From JAKPQE01 sp041397845 (GTDB taxonomy: Bacteria > Pseudomonadota > Alphaproteobacteria > Rhizobiales > JAKPQE01), in the NCBI GenBank assembly GCA_041397845.1, contig JAWKVW010000015.1, positions 27,076-91,075 on the forward strand: 64,000 bases of DNA. Reading direction: 5' to 3'. The notes beneath the pieces are model-generated. The model worked only from the letters and a program-made list of their open reading frames with translations, searched no databases and was not told the origin of the DNA. Shown here piece after piece: positions 8,787 to 19,325 of the stretch. How positions within the stretch are numbered: position 1 is the first letter of the stretch; each line of letters starts with the position of its first letter. Both the position numbers and the translations under genes were made by a program.

Positions 8787-10055
8787 ATGGAAGCTTCCAG
8801 CCAGCGGGCGATCCAGAACGAGATCGAATCGACGCTCGAACTCGATCCGGCCGGGGCGCGGCGCAGTGCCCGGCGCACCTTCCTGAAGCGGCTGATGCTG
8901 ACGGTCGTCGGCGTCGCCGTCATCGGCGGCGGCTATCTCTGGTGGGGTTCGGGCGACAAGGAAACGGTGCGCTACACGACCGAGGCCGCGAACCGGGGTT
9001 CGCTCGTCGTCATCGTCACGGCGACGGGCTCGGTCGAGCCGACCAATCAGGTCGAGATCTCGAGCGAGCTTTCCGGCACGGTGCGCAGCGTTCTCGTCGA
9101 CTACAATGACGAGGTATCCGCCGGCCAGCCGCTTGCCGAACTCGACACCGACAAGCTGAAGGCGACGGCGGAATCGAGCCGGGCCAAGCTGCTCGCGGCG
9201 CGGGCCAAGGAGGCCGAGGCCAAGGCGACGACCGAGGAAAAGAAGGGCGAATACCAGCGCAAGCGCGATCTCGCGGCGCGCAAGGTGGTCTCGACCCAGG
9301 AACTCGACACCGCCAAGGCGGCGTACGACCGGGCGCTGGCCGGCGAACAGAGCGCGGCGGCCGACATTGCGGTTGCCGAGGCCGATCTGCAGCTTGCCGA
9401 GACGAACCTTTCCAAGGCGCGGATCGTCTCGCCGATTTCCGGCGTGGTGCTGTCGCGGGCGGTCGACCTGGCCAGACGGTTGCCGCCTGCTGCAGGTGCC
9501 GGTGCTGTTCGAGGACCTGACCAAGATGGAAATCCAGGTCAATGTCGACGAGGCCGATGTCGGCAAGGTGCGCGAGGGGCAGACGGCGGCGTTCTCGGTC
9601 GATGCCTATCCGGACCGGGAATTCCCGGCCAAGATCAAGCAGGTGCGGTACGGGTCGGAGACGCCGCAGGGGGTCGTCACCTACAAGGCGATCCTTCTTG
9701 CGGCGGACACCCGGTTCGACGCTCCGGCCGGCATGACGGCGACGGCGATATTGTCGAAAAGGTCGAGAACGCGCTGCTGGTGCCGAATGCGGCGCTGCGC
9801 TACTCGCCGCCGGTGGCCGAGGCGGACGACAACACCAGCCTGTTGCAGAAGCTGCTGCCGTTCCGGATGCCGTTCCGCAAGCCGGCGGCGACGGAAGAGA
9901 CCGGCAAGGACGCGCGTCTATATTCTCAAGGACGGCGCGCCGGAGCGGGTCGCTGTGACGGTCGGCTCTTCGACGGCCGGCGCACGTCGATCACGGGTGG
10001 CGACCTTGCCGACGGCCAGGCGGTGATCACCGATTCCTCAACGGTCTCGAAGTGA
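8787..10055 (+). CDS. MacA-like periplasmic adaptor (HlyD/RND family), frameshifted
   Basis: The first frame gives an N-terminal cytoplasmic tail, a membrane anchor (about residues 34-52), the barrel-sandwich start SVEPTNQVEISSELSGTV, a long coiled-coil hairpin rich in A, E and K (about 120-215) and the second half of the hybrid motif (ARIVSPISGVVLSRAVD). After about 9470 the conserved sequence (QVPVLFEDLTKMEIQVNVDE) moves to another frame, returns near 9755 (VEKVENALLVPNAALR), leaves near 9915 (VYILKDGAPERVAVTVG) and returns near 9985. Such adaptors link a MacB-type ABC transporter to an outer-membrane channel. All domains are recoverable, so indel errors are more likely than decay. Confidence 0.8.
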   Translation: MEASSQRAIQNEIESTLELDPAGARRSARRTFLKRLMLTVVGVAVIGGGYLWWGSGDKETVRYTTEAANRGSLVVIVTATGSVEPTNQVEISSELSGTVRSVLVDYNDEVSAGQPLAELDTDKLKATAESSRAKLLAARAKEAEAKATTEEKKGEYQRKRDLAARKVVSTQELDTAKAAYDRALAGEQSAAADIAVAEADLQLAETNLSKARIVSPISGVVLSRAVDLARRLPPAAGAGAVRGPDQDGNPGQCRRGRCRQGARGADGGVLGRCLSGPGIPGQDQAGAVRVGDAAGGRHLQGDPSCGGHPVRRSGRHDGDGDIVEKVENALLVPNAALRYSPPVAEADDNTSLLQKLLPFRMPFRKPAATEETGKDARLYSQGRRAGAGRCDGRLFDGRRTSITGGDLADGQAVITDSSTVSK

Positions 10056-10785
10056 CGGGGCCGGAGATGAACGTCGCGGGCGCAACACCGACGCCGATGA
10101 TCCGGTTCCGGGGCGTCACCAAGGTTTACGGCGAGGGCAGCGCGGCCGTCCATGCGCTCGCCGGGGTCGATCTCGACATCGACGAGGCGAGTTCGTCGCG
10201 ATCATGGGACCCTCGGGCTCGGGTGTCGACGGCGATGAACATCGTCGGCTGTCTCGATACGCCGACTGCGGGTGACTACTTTTTCGGCGGCGTCGAGGTC
10301 GGTGGTCTCGACCGGCGGCGCAAGACGCTGCTCCGGCGCAATTTTCTCGGCTTCATCTTCCAGGGCTTCAATCTTCTGGACGCGTACCTCGGCGATCGAG
10401 AATGTCGAGCTGCCGCTGGTCTATCGCGGCGTGGCGCAGAAGGAGCGACGGCAAGCTGGCGGCCGAGGCGCTGGCCAAGGTCGGGCTCGGCGGGCGGCTG
10501 CGCCATACCTCGGCCGAACTCTCCGGCGGCCAGCAGCAGCGCGTCGCGATCGCCCGGGCGATCGTCACCGATCCGCGGGTGCTGCTCGCCGACGAGCCGA
10601 CCGGCAATCTCGACACGCGGACCAGTCGCGAGATCATGGATCTCCTGACCGAGCTCAACCGCGAGCGCGGCATCACCGTCGTCATGGTGACCCATGAGAC
10701 GGACATCGCCGCCTATGCCGACCGGACGGTGCGTTTCGTCGACGGCCGGATCGACAGCGACACGGCGACGGGGGAGGCGGCCTGA
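10052..10785 (+). CDS. MacB-type ABC transporter ATP-binding subunit (LolD/MacB family), frameshifted
   Basis: Conserved parts are spread over three frames: MIRFRGVTKVYGEG, MNIVGCLDTPTAGDYFFGG, then SAIENVELPLVYRGV, then LSGGQQQRVAIARAI (signature), LLADEPTGNLD (Walker B) and VMVTHETDIAAY (H loop). Breaks fall near 10185-10235, 10380 and 10450. In the Walker A region GPSGSG is followed by a disturbed stretch in which the invariant lysine codon cannot be read; this may be part of the same error patch. The GTG at 10052 overlaps the adaptor stop; ATG at 10067 is an alternative. It energises export of peptides, macrolides or lipoproteins in relatives. Confidence 0.8.
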
Positions 10786-12000
10786 TGTTTTTCGAGACGC
10801 TGAAACTTGCCCTGATGGCGATCCGGCGCAATCCGACGCGCTCGATCCTGACCGTGCTCGGCGTCGTCATCGGCGTTGCGGCGGTCATTGCCATGGTGAC
10901 GATCGGCAAGGGTACGACGGCCAAGGTCACGTCCGATCTCAGCCAGCTCGGCACCAACCTCCTGTTCATGCGGCCGGGGCAGTTCGGGCCGGGACGCTCG
11001 AGCGCCGAGGCCCGCGCCTTCACGATCCGCGACGTCGAGGCGCTGCGCAACCAGATCAGCGGCATCGTCGCGGTGGCGCCGCAGGTATCGCAGTCGGCGA
11101 CGGTCATCTTCGGTACCGAGAGCCGGACGTCGACGGTGTTCGGCTCGGACAACAACTTCTTCATCACCGGCGGCTGGACGATTGTCGACGGCCGCGAATT
11201 CCTCGAGGGCGAGCTGCGCTCGGGACGGGCGGCCTGCGTCATCGGCCAGACGGTGCGCAAGGAGCTTTTCGGCAGTGTCGAGCCGGTCGGCAAGTCGATC
11301 CGGGTGGCCAATGTCTCGTGCGAGGTGATCGGGTTGCTGGCGGCCAAGGGCCGGTCGAGCTTCGGCTCGGACCAGGACGACACGGTGATCATGCCGCTGC
11401 GCACCTTCCAGCGCCGCATCGCCGGCAGTACCGATATCGGCGTCGTGCACATCGGCGCGGCCGAGGGCGTCGACACCGGCAAGGTGCAGACGGCGGTCGA
11501 GCGGCTGATGCGCGAGCGTCGCGGCATCCGGCCGGGCAAGGAGGACGATTTCTCGGTTGGCGACATGAGCCAGCTCGTTGCCATGCAAACGGCGACGACG
11601 GCGGTGATGACCGGACTGCTCGGCGCGGTCGCGGGCGTCAGCCTGCTGGTCGGCGGCATCGGCATCATGAACATCATGCTGGTGTCGGTGACCGAGCGGA
11701 CGCGGGAGATCGGCATCCGCCTTGCCATCGGCGCGCTCGAGGGGCAGGTGCTGACGGCTTCGTCGAGGCGTGGTGATCTCGCTGTTCGGCGGCTTGACAG
11801 GCATCATTTCCGGCCTGACGCTGGCGTTGGTCGCCGCGCACGATGTCGATCCCGTTCGTGTTCGATCCTCGACGGTGCTCATCGCCTTCGTCTCTTCGGC
11901 GCTCGTCGGTGCTTCGTTTTCGCTCTTCGCGCGGCGCGCCGCCCGGCTTGATCCGATCGAAGCGCTCCGGCACGAATACCAAAAGCGCCGGCGCGCGTGA
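10785..12000 (+). CDS. MacB-type ABC transporter permease (FtsX domain), frameshifted near 3' end
   Basis: The start overlaps the ATPase stop (TGATG). The protein has TM1 (VLGVVIGVAAVIAMVTIG), a large periplasmic MacB-PCD domain, then TM2 (GLLGAVAGVSLLVGGIGIMN) and the FtsX motif VTERTREIGIRLAIGA. A break near 11755 moves the last two membrane segments (VISLFGGLTGIISGLTLALV and VLIAFVSSALVGASFSL) to the frame ending at 12000, finishing with the usual LDPIEALRHE. With the upstream genes it forms a tripartite efflux operon; no outer-membrane channel gene is present in the window. Confidence 0.82.
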
Positions 12001-12042
12001 ACCGGTGCGCCAGAAGCACCGGAGACGCCACGCCGACGACTG

Positions 12043-12820
12043 ATGTCCTACGTGCGGACCTGTTCGCCAATCGCAAAACTCGTGACCGGCGCGGGCGCGG
12101 TATCGGACGAGCTGTCGCGGCAGCCTTTTGCCGGCCCCGGCGCCGTGAGGTGCTCGCCCATCTCGGCACCAGCCCGGCGGGACGGTTGCCGACATTTTCC
12201 CCGAGCATGACGCCGCCGCGCAGGCGCGCGTCACGACGATGGTTGCCGACCTTGCGACGATCGAGGGTGCCGATGCCGTGATCGCGGCGATTGGCGAGGT
12301 GCTCGGCGGGCTCGACGTGCTGGTCAACAATGCCGGCACGATGCATGGCCGGGTTCCGGCGGTGGAGATGACGGCGGCGCATTTTGCCCGTGTCGTCGAT
12401 CTCAATGCCCGTTCGGTCGCCCTCATCACGTCGGGGGCGGTGCCGCATCTGTCGCGCTCGCCGGCGGCGGCGATCGTCAACACCAGCTCGATCTCGGCGA
12501 CGACCGGCGGCAGTCCGGGCTCGTCGCTGTACAGCGCGGCAAAGGCGTTCGTGTCGACCTATACGCGGGCGATGGCGCGCGAGCTGGCGCCGCTCGGCAT
12601 CCGCGTCAATGGCGTCTCGCCCGGCACGATCATGACCGATTTCCACCGTCGCTATTCGACGCCGGAAAAGCTCGAGGGGGCGGTGAAGACCATTCCGATG
12701 GCGCGGCTCGGGACGCCGGAAGATTGCGTCGGCCCGACGCTGTTCCTTGCCAGTCCCGAGCTCTCCGGATACGTCACCGGCCAGGTTCTCGAGGTCAATG
12801 GCGGGCAATTGATGGGGTAG
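12043..12820 (+). CDS. Short-chain dehydrogenase/reductase, frameshifted N-terminus
   Basis: From 12239 a clean frame shows the SDR motifs NNAG (VLVNNAGTMHG), the catalytic serine region NTSSISATTGG, YSAAK with catalytic Tyr and Lys, and the C-terminal GYVTGQVLEVNGGQ typical of FabG-like SDRs. Upstream, the nucleotide-binding TGAGRGIG segment can be read only across at least two frame changes between 12050 and 12230. The protein is probably an NAD(P)-dependent oxidoreductase; the substrate cannot be told. The exact start is uncertain. Confidence 0.75.
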
Positions 12821-13129
12821 CTGGCGGGGTTTGCCGGGCAGGTTCGCCGTTTGCCGCTAACCCTTTGGAAACAAGCCCGATAAAGGTGCAGATGAAGCGT
12901 TGCGAGGCGCGGAGAAGGCGGTTAAAAATAGCCGCGTGGGAGCGCGCGAACGAAACGGCGGACCCCCTCCGTCGGTCCGATAAAAAGTGCGCAAGTACAA
13001 TTAGATAGAACAATTTTTCGGGTTTTCAGTGGCCCGGAAAGTGGACTAAAGTCTAGCTCAGTGTCCCGTCGGCGGCGCGGATTCGCCGGGTCGTAATGAA
13101 CGGGTCACGCTCCAGGAGGAAATTTCCAA
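12821..13129. other. Intergenic region before TRAP binding protein
   Basis: No gene is seen. An A+T-richer stretch around 12980-13035 and an AGGAGG about ten bases before the ATG at 13130 indicate the promoter and ribosome binding site of the TRAP substrate-binding gene. Confidence 0.5.
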
Positions 13130-14218
13130 ATGCAGCGTCGTGAATTTCTGAAGGCCGCCGGTCTTGGCGCGGCCGGTACCGCCCTTGCTGCTCCGGCGAT
13201 CGCCCAGGGCGCGCCCGAGATCAAGTGGCGTCTTACCTCGAGCTTCCCGAAGTCCCTCGACACCATCTACGGTGCTGCCGAGACCTTCGCCAACTATGTG
13301 AACGCCGCTTCCGACGGCAAGTTCCAGATCCAGGTTTTCGCCGCCGGCGAAATCGTTCCGGGCGGCGCGGCTGCGGCTGACGCGGCCGGCGCCGGCACCG
13401 TCGAGATGTGCCATACCGCCAGCTACTACAACTGGGGCAAGGATCCGACCTTCGCGTTCCCGACGGCTGTGCCGTTCGGCCTGAACTCGCGCATGCAGAA
13501 CGCCTGGATGTACCATGGCGGCGGCATCGACCTTTGCAACGAGTTCTATGCCAAGTTCGGCCTCTATGCGCTTCCGGGCGGCAACACCGGCGCCCAGATG
13601 CGGCGCTGGTTCCGGCAAGGAAATCAACACTGTTGAAGACCTCAAGGGTGTGAAGATGCGTATCGGCGGCTTCGGCGGGCAAGGTGATCTCCAAGCTCGG
13701 CGTCGTGCCGCAGATGATCCCGGGCGGCGACATCTATCCGGCGCTCGAGAAGGGCACCATCGATGCCACCGAGTGGGTCGGCCTGTATGACGACGAGAAG
13801 CTCGGCTTACAAGGTCGCGCCGTACTACTACTATCCGGGCTGGTGGGAAGGCGGCGCCATGCTGCACTTCATGTTCAACAAGGCGACCGAGGCGCCGCCG
13901 GCGAATCCGCCTGTCACCGCTGCCGCCCGTGCCGCGAACTGCGACATGCAGGCCAAGTACGACGCCTTCAACCCGGCCGCGATCAAGCGTCTGGTTGCCG
14001 GCGGCGCGCAGCTTCGTCCGTTCTCGCAGGAGATCCTCGAGGCCTGCTTCACGGCTGCCGTCGAGACCTATGACGAGATCTCGGCCACCAATGCCGACTT
14101 CAAGAAGCTCTACGAGGCGATGAAGGCCTACCGTGCGGAAGAGTACCTGTGGTTCCAGGTCTCCGAGAACACCTACGACACCTTCATGATGGGCAAGCAG
14201 CGCGCCGGCGCCCTGTGA
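13130..14218 (+). CDS. TRAP transporter substrate-binding protein (DctP family, Tat-exported), frameshifted
   Basis: Begins MQRREFLKAAGLGAAGTALA, a twin-arginine signal with a cleavage-like APAIAQ. The mature part follows the Tat-exported DctP/TakP type (EIKWRLTSSFPKSLDTIYGA; DATEWVG; APYYYYPGWWEGG; YDEISATNADFKKLYEA). The frame changes near 13613, 13680 and 13808, but each break can be explained by one base (an extra C, an extra G, a missing C). TakP relatives bind 2-oxo acids such as pyruvate, so an organic-acid ligand is likely but not shown. Its membrane subunits lie downstream on the opposite strand, converging on it. Confidence 0.88.
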
Positions 14219-14278
14219 TGCCAGCGGCCGCGGATGCCGAGGCATCCGGCTGCCCTGATTTGCAAAGCTGAAACGCTT

Positions 14279-14304
14279 GGCCCCGGAGCAATCCGGGCCG
14301 GTTT
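14279..14304 (+). terminator. Probable terminator after TRAP binding protein
   Basis: A GC-rich hairpin (GGCCCCGGA, loop GCAA, TCCGGGCC) is followed by GGTTTTCC, about 60 bases after the binding-protein stop. Confidence 0.55.
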
Positions 14305-14603
14305 TCCATTGTGAGGTGATGCGCCGCCGGCGCTGGTGCCGGTATCGAGAGGCGTAGCAGCGTTCTCGCGGCTGATGGCGCGATTCCGATTTTTCCCGTA
14401 GTCTATTGAAATTGCTCTTGGATTCCGCTCGCGGAAATGGCGGTCAACTCATTTCGGGAGTGGCCAGTCTGCGCGCATGTGCCGCCAGAATGGCAAGCGA
14501 GAAAGCCGGTGGCGCCATCGAGGGGCGTGGGTAGCGCATCAACCAAGATCCAGTCGGACGAATGAAACGCCCGGAGTGATCCGGGGCTGTCGGTATGTCG
14601 GGG
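14305..14603. other. Intergenic region between convergent TRAP genes
   Basis: About 300 bases between the terminator of the binding-protein gene and the stop of the convergent large permease gene. I see no gene or repeat in it. Confidence 0.45.
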
Positions 14604-16394
14604 TTATTGCTGCTGGGCCGGGCCGCCGAGGCTGGGCGGCGGGCGTTGAGGCTCCGGAATGCCGGCCGGCGCGCTCGACTGCGGGGTGCCGGGGCGGCCG
14701 CCAAGCGCCCGGGGCGGGCCACCAAGTCCGGGAGGCGGACCGCCGAGGCCGGGCGCAGGGCCACCGAAACCCGGCATCGCCGCCGGGGCGCCGAAATTCG
14801 GGCCGGGGGCGCCGCCGACCGGCGGGAGCTGGAAGTTGATGGTCGAGGGGTCGACCGTCACGCCGCCGCCCTTGTAGTGCATCACCATCTGCGGGAAGCC
14901 GAGGGCGAGGCAGACCATGACGATCTGGATGAAGACGAACGGCACGGCGCCCCAGTAGATCTGGCCGGTGGTGATCGGCGCGATTGTCTGGCCGGTCAAC
15001 TTGTCGACATAGGGAAGCGTGGCGCCACCGATCTCAGATAGAACAGGCAAAGCCGAACGGCGGATGCATGAAGCTCGTCTGCATGTTGATGCCGAGCAGC
15101 ACGCCGAACCAGATGAGGTCGATGCCGAGCTTCTCTGCGGCAGGCGCCAGCAGCGGTACGATGATGAAGGCCAGCTCGAAGAAATCGAGGAAGAAGGCCA
15201 GCACGAAGACGAGCAGGTTGACGACGATGAGGAAGCCGAGCTGGCCGCCGGGCAGGCTGGTCAGCAGGTGCTCGACCCATTTGTGGCCATCGACGCCGTA
15301 GAAGGTCAGCGAGAAGACGCGCGCGCCGATCAGGATGAACAGCACGAAGGACGACAGCTTGGTCGTCGCATCGAGCGCCTGCTTGGTGATCTCCATGTTG
15401 AGCTTGCGCTTGGAGGCGGCAAGGGCAAGGGCGCCGACGGCACCCATGGCGCCGCCCTCGGTCGGCGTCGCGACGCCGAGGAAGATCGTGCCGAGCACGA
15501 GGAAGATGAGGGCCAGCGGCGGGATGAGGACGATGATGACCTGCTGGGCGAGCCGGACAGCAGCCCGAGGTTCAGCGCCTTGTTGATGACCGCGATGGCG
15601 TAGGCGACGACGCCACCGTCGCGGCCCAGACGAGGCACCGTCTGTCGCCAAACCAGAACCTGGCGGCGTAGCCGGCGGCAACGGCGATGGCGATGGTGAC
15701 GAGCAGCGAGGTCACGCCCTGGCCGAGGGTGCGAACCTCTTTCGGCAGGGCCGGTGCCGCCTTCGGATTGAAGAAGGAAACGGCGGCGACGTAGCCGAGA
15801 TAAAGGCCGGTCAGGATAAGGCCCGGCACCAGCGCGCCCTTGTACATGTCGTTGACGGAACGACCGGAGCTGGTCGGTCGGTGACGATGAGCGGCCAAGG
15901 CTCGGCGGGATGATCTGGGCGAGGGTGCCCGAGGCGGCAATGACGCCGGTCGCGACGCGCCGGTCATAGCCATAGCGCAGCATGATCGGCAGCGAGATGA
16001 GGCCCATGGCGATGACCGAGGCGGCGACGACGCCGGTGGTCGCGGCGAGCAGGGCGCCGACGACGACGACGGCGAAGGCGAGGCCGCCGCGAACCGGACC
16101 GAAGAGCTGGCCGATCGTGTCGAGCAGGTCTTCGGCCATGCCTCCGATCGTTCGAGAATGAGACCTATGAAGGTGAAGAACGGGATCGCCAGCAAGGTGT
16201 CACGCTGATGATGCCGAACAGGCGATCGGGCAGGGCCTGGAACAGGTTGGTGTGAACAGGCCGAGATCGATGCCGATGAGACCCCAGCCGAGGCCAACAA
16301 AGGCGAGCGCGAACGCCGGGTAACCGAGCAGAAGCACGATCACCAGCGAGGCGAACATGATCGGCGCCATGTAGGTGATGAGGAAATCAAGCAT
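14604..16394 (-). CDS. TRAP transporter large permease (DctM/TakM type), frameshifted
   Basis: The start MLDFLITYMAPIMFASLVIV overlaps the end of the small permease gene. The multi-helix DctM core can be followed through several frames (PFFTFIGLILERS; MAEDLLDTIGQLFGPVRGG; VAASVIAMGLISLPIMLRYG; GVATPTEGGAMGAVGALALA; FILIGARVFSLTFYGVDGHK; GVLLGINMQTSFMHPPFGFA). At least five breaks occur between 15040 and 16260. Total length is near 597 residues, long for DctM. The C-terminus carries an unusual tail of about 70 residues rich in Pro and Gly, with repeats such as PGLGGPPPGLGGPP. Confidence 0.85.
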
Positions 16395-16968
16395 GGTCGG
16401 CCTCCGCGTCGGCAGCATCGTCGGAGCCGGATGCATGGCCATGATGTTGCGGCGTCGGGCTTCGTCGACGCCGCGCATCACGGCGATGCGCTTGACGAGT
16501 TCGAGAACGCCTCGAGCGTCAGTGAGGATGAAGGACGCCGGGATGAGCGCCTTGGCCGGCCAGAGAATGAGGCCGCCGGCGCTGTCGCGACATCCTGCGA
16601 CTGGAACGATCCGATGGCGTAGGGGAGAGTAATAGGACGATCAGCAGGACGAACGGAAACAGCATGAAGAGATGTGGCCGAAGACATCAATCCAGTTGCG
16701 CGCCTTTCTGCGACAGGCGGCCGGAAATGATGTCGATCCGGATATGCTCGTTGCGCTGCAGCGTATAGGCGGCGGCGAGCAGGAACACCGCGCCGAAAAG
16801 ATACCACTGCAATTCAAGCCAGGCATTCGAGCTGGTGTCGAATACCTTGCGGATGATGGCGTTTCCGGCGCTGACCAATACTGCGAGCAATATCAGCTGT
16901 GATATGTAGCGGCCGATCAATGCAGTCGTCGCATCGATCAGGCTGCTCAAACGAAGCAAGCCCTTCAC
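16387..16968 (-). CDS. TRAP transporter small permease (DctQ type), frameshifted
   Basis: MKGLLRLSSLIDATTALIGR opens a four-helix DctQ protein with the motif WLELQWYLFGAVFLLAAAYT followed by NEHIRIDI. After about 16690 the frame breaks; later pieces (YAIGSFQSQDVATAPA and ELVKRIAVMRGV in other frames) fit the family. The natural end is a charged His/Asp/Ala tail with a TGA at 16387-16389 that overlaps the ATG of the large permease. It bridges binding protein and transport subunit in TRAP systems. Confidence 0.78.
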
Positions 16969-17183
16969 GGGGTGTCTCCCTGGACAGGTCTCATGGAGGC
17001 CGGCGCGGTTCGCCGCCTCTTCTTTTCGTTGGTCTCAGTGCCTGGCGGCACAGGCCGCCAAGGCGCGGCGGAGCATAGCACAAAGGATTACGAGGGGGAG
17101 TCGCGAATCTCGAAAAAATCGTGTTCCAGCAAGGTCTAAGGTGGAAAACCCGAGGTGCCGGAAATGACGTGAGCAAACGATCA

Positions 17184-18009
17184 TCAGGACCGATCGCGAC
17201 GCTGCATACGATTTGAGCGGACGCGCAGCAGCTCCAGCGAAACGAGCAAAAGAACGGCAAGAAGAACGAGGATCGCGGCGACGGCGGCGATCGTCGGACG
17301 AAGCTGTCGCGCAGGCCGGAGAACATTTCGCGCGGGATGGTGCGCTGATGCGGCGCACCGAGCAGGAGCACGGTCACGACCTCGTCGAAGGATGTGGCGA
17401 AGGCAAAGATCGCGCCCGAGGCGACGCCGGGAGCAACGAGCGGCAGCATGACCCGGCGAAAGACGGTGACCGGCGGGGCGCCGAGGCTAGCGGCGGCGCG
17501 GGCGAAATTGCGATCGAAGGAGGCGAGCGAGGCCGACACCGTGACGACGACGAACGGGGCGCCGAGCGCGGCGTGAGCGACGATGAGGCCGGTGTAGGTC
17601 TGGGTCAGGCCGAGCGGGGCGAAGAAGAAATAAAGGCCGACGGCGACGATGACGATCGGCACGACGAGCGGCGACAGGAGGAGGGCGGAGACGGCCGCCT
17701 TGCCGCGGAAGTCGGCGGTGGCAAGGCCAATGGCGCAAGCGTTCCGAGCACGGCGATAATCGTCGCCGGAATGCCGATGAGGAACGAGTTCATGACCGCC
17801 GTGCGCCACTTGTCGCTGGAAAACACCGCCTCGTACCAGCGCCAGGTGAAGCCGCGGAAGGGGTAGGTGAGGAATTCCGAATCATTCACCGACAGCGGCA
17901 GGATGGCGAGGATCGGGGCAATGAGGAAGAACAGCACCGCCGAGGCCGACACAACGAGGGCAATGCGGGCGAAGCGTTCGGTGAGCGTTGCCGGATTTGA
18001 TCTCGACAT
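17184..18009 (-). CDS. ABC transporter permease, PotC type, frameshifted
   Basis: Starts MSRSNPATLTERFARIALVV and continues through TM1, then VFSSDKWRTAVMNSFLIGIP typical of PotC-type permeases. A break near 17735 shifts the rest (ATADFRGKAAVSALLLSPLV, then the EAA-like loop AAASLGAPPVTVFRRVMLPL, and FDEVVTVLLLGAP) to another frame, and a second break near 17300 precedes the last helix and the stop at 17184. It is the second permease of a spermidine/putrescine-type importer; its start lies 4 bases after the stop of the first permease. Confidence 0.82.
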
Positions 18010-18013
18010 GGCG

Positions 18014-19255
18014 TCACCCGAGCTTGACGCGGCCCATGCCGACGATGCGGGCATAGACGAGATAGAGGAGCATCGTCGCCGACAGGAGGATGACGCCGAG
18101 CGCGGCGGCAAGGCCCCAGTTGGCGCTCGATGTCGTGAAGAAGGCGATGAAATAGGCCAGCATCTGGTCGTCGGCGCCACCGACGAGGGCCGGCGTCACG
18201 TAATAGCCAAGGGCCATGATGAAGACGAGCAGGGCGCCGGCGGCAACGCCCGGCACGGTCTGGGGCAGATAGACCCGGACGAAAGCGACCGCCGGATGAG
18301 CGCCGAGCGAGACGGCGGCGCGCTGGTAGGTCGGCGGGATGGCCTTCATCGTCGCGATCATCGGCATGATGACGAAGGGCAAGAGCACGTGCGTCATGGC
18401 GATGACGACGCCGGTGCGGTTGAAGATGAGGCGGATCGGCTCGGAGGTGATGTGCAGGGCGCGCAGCACGTCGTTGACGATGCCCTGATCCTGCAACAGC
18501 ACGATCCAGGCGGCCGAGCGGACCAGCAGCGACGTCCAGAACGGCAAAAGGACGAGGATCAGCAGCAGGTTGGCGATGCGGTCCGGGGCGTTGGCGACGA
18601 GATAGGACACCGGAAAGCCGAGCAGCACGCAAAGCACCGTCACCGTGAAGGAGACGAGGAAGGTGCGGCCGAGGACCTGCAGATAGAGCGAGCGTTCGGC
18701 CGGCCGCGAGACGATGCTGCCGGTTGCGTCGCGCATCAGGTCGGTGGCGGTCAACAGGTAGAAATCGGTGAGCGGGCCGGCGGCGGCGGCGAGTGCCACC
18801 CAGGTCATGCGGTCGCCCCAGGCGGGATTTTCGGCAATCAGCGCGTCGCGCCAGTTCGCCGGCTCGGCGTCGAGCTTCTTCAGCGCCCGGCCGGTGTTGA
18901 GAACGAGGCTGCGGCCATTGTCGAGGGCATAATTCAGGCGCCGGGCCGGGACGGCGATGGTGCGGGCCTCGGCGGAGGCTTTCAGGTCGCGACCGAGGGC
19001 GGCATACATCGCCTCGGTCGGGTCCGACCTGCGGTCCCAGGCGGCGGCGGCCGCGGCGGCGTTCGGCCAGGCCTCGGCCAGTTCGGTGTCGATGACCGAG
19101 CGGCGCAGCATGTCGCCGATCGGCAGGACGAAGGATACGAGAAGGAACAGGAACAGCGGCGCGACGAGCATCATCGCCGTCAGCCGCCGGCGTCGCTCGG
19201 CGCGCTTCAGATCACGGGCAAGATCGCCGTTTTCCGTGGCTGAGAGATCGGTCAT
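18014..19255 (-). CDS. ABC transporter permease, PotB type, with large periplasmic insertion
   Basis: A 413-residue permease starting MTDLSATENGDLARDLKRAE. TM1 (MMLVAPLFLFLLVSFVLPIG) is separated from the remaining helices by about 150 mostly polar residues, making it much longer than the roughly 290 residues of standard PotB. The core has FLVSFTVTVLCVLLGFPVSY, the EAA-type loop AAVSLGAHPAVAFVRVYLPQ and typical C-terminal helices. Long PotB forms of this kind occur in polyamine/opine-type importers of alphaproteobacteria. The operon order is ATPase, binding protein, this permease, second permease. Confidence 0.88.
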   Translation of the reverse strand: MTDLSATENGDLARDLKRAERRRRLTAMMLVAPLFLFLLVSFVLPIGDMLRRSVIDTELAEAWPNAAAAAAAWDRRSDPTEAMYAALGRDLKASAEARTIAVPARRLNYALDNGRSLVLNTGRALKKLDAEPANWRDALIAENPAWGDRMTWVALAAAAGPLTDFYLLTATDLMRDATGSIVSRPAERSLYLQVLGRTFLVSFTVTVLCVLLGFPVSYLVANAPDRIANLLLILVLLPFWTSLLVRSAAWIVLLQDQGIVNDVLRALHITSEPIRLIFNRTGVVIAMTHVLLPFVIMPMIATMKAIPPTYQRAAVSLGAHPAVAFVRVYLPQTVPGVAAGALLVFIMALGYYVTPALVGGADDQMLAYFIAFFTTSSANWGLAAALGVILLSATMLLYLVYARIVGMGRVKLG

Positions 19256-19325
19256 GCCGGGCCGGTCCTCGTTCGGAACTGGCCGGCGCACGAGGGGGGT
19301 GCGCGCCGGCCGCCGGGTCGGTCGA

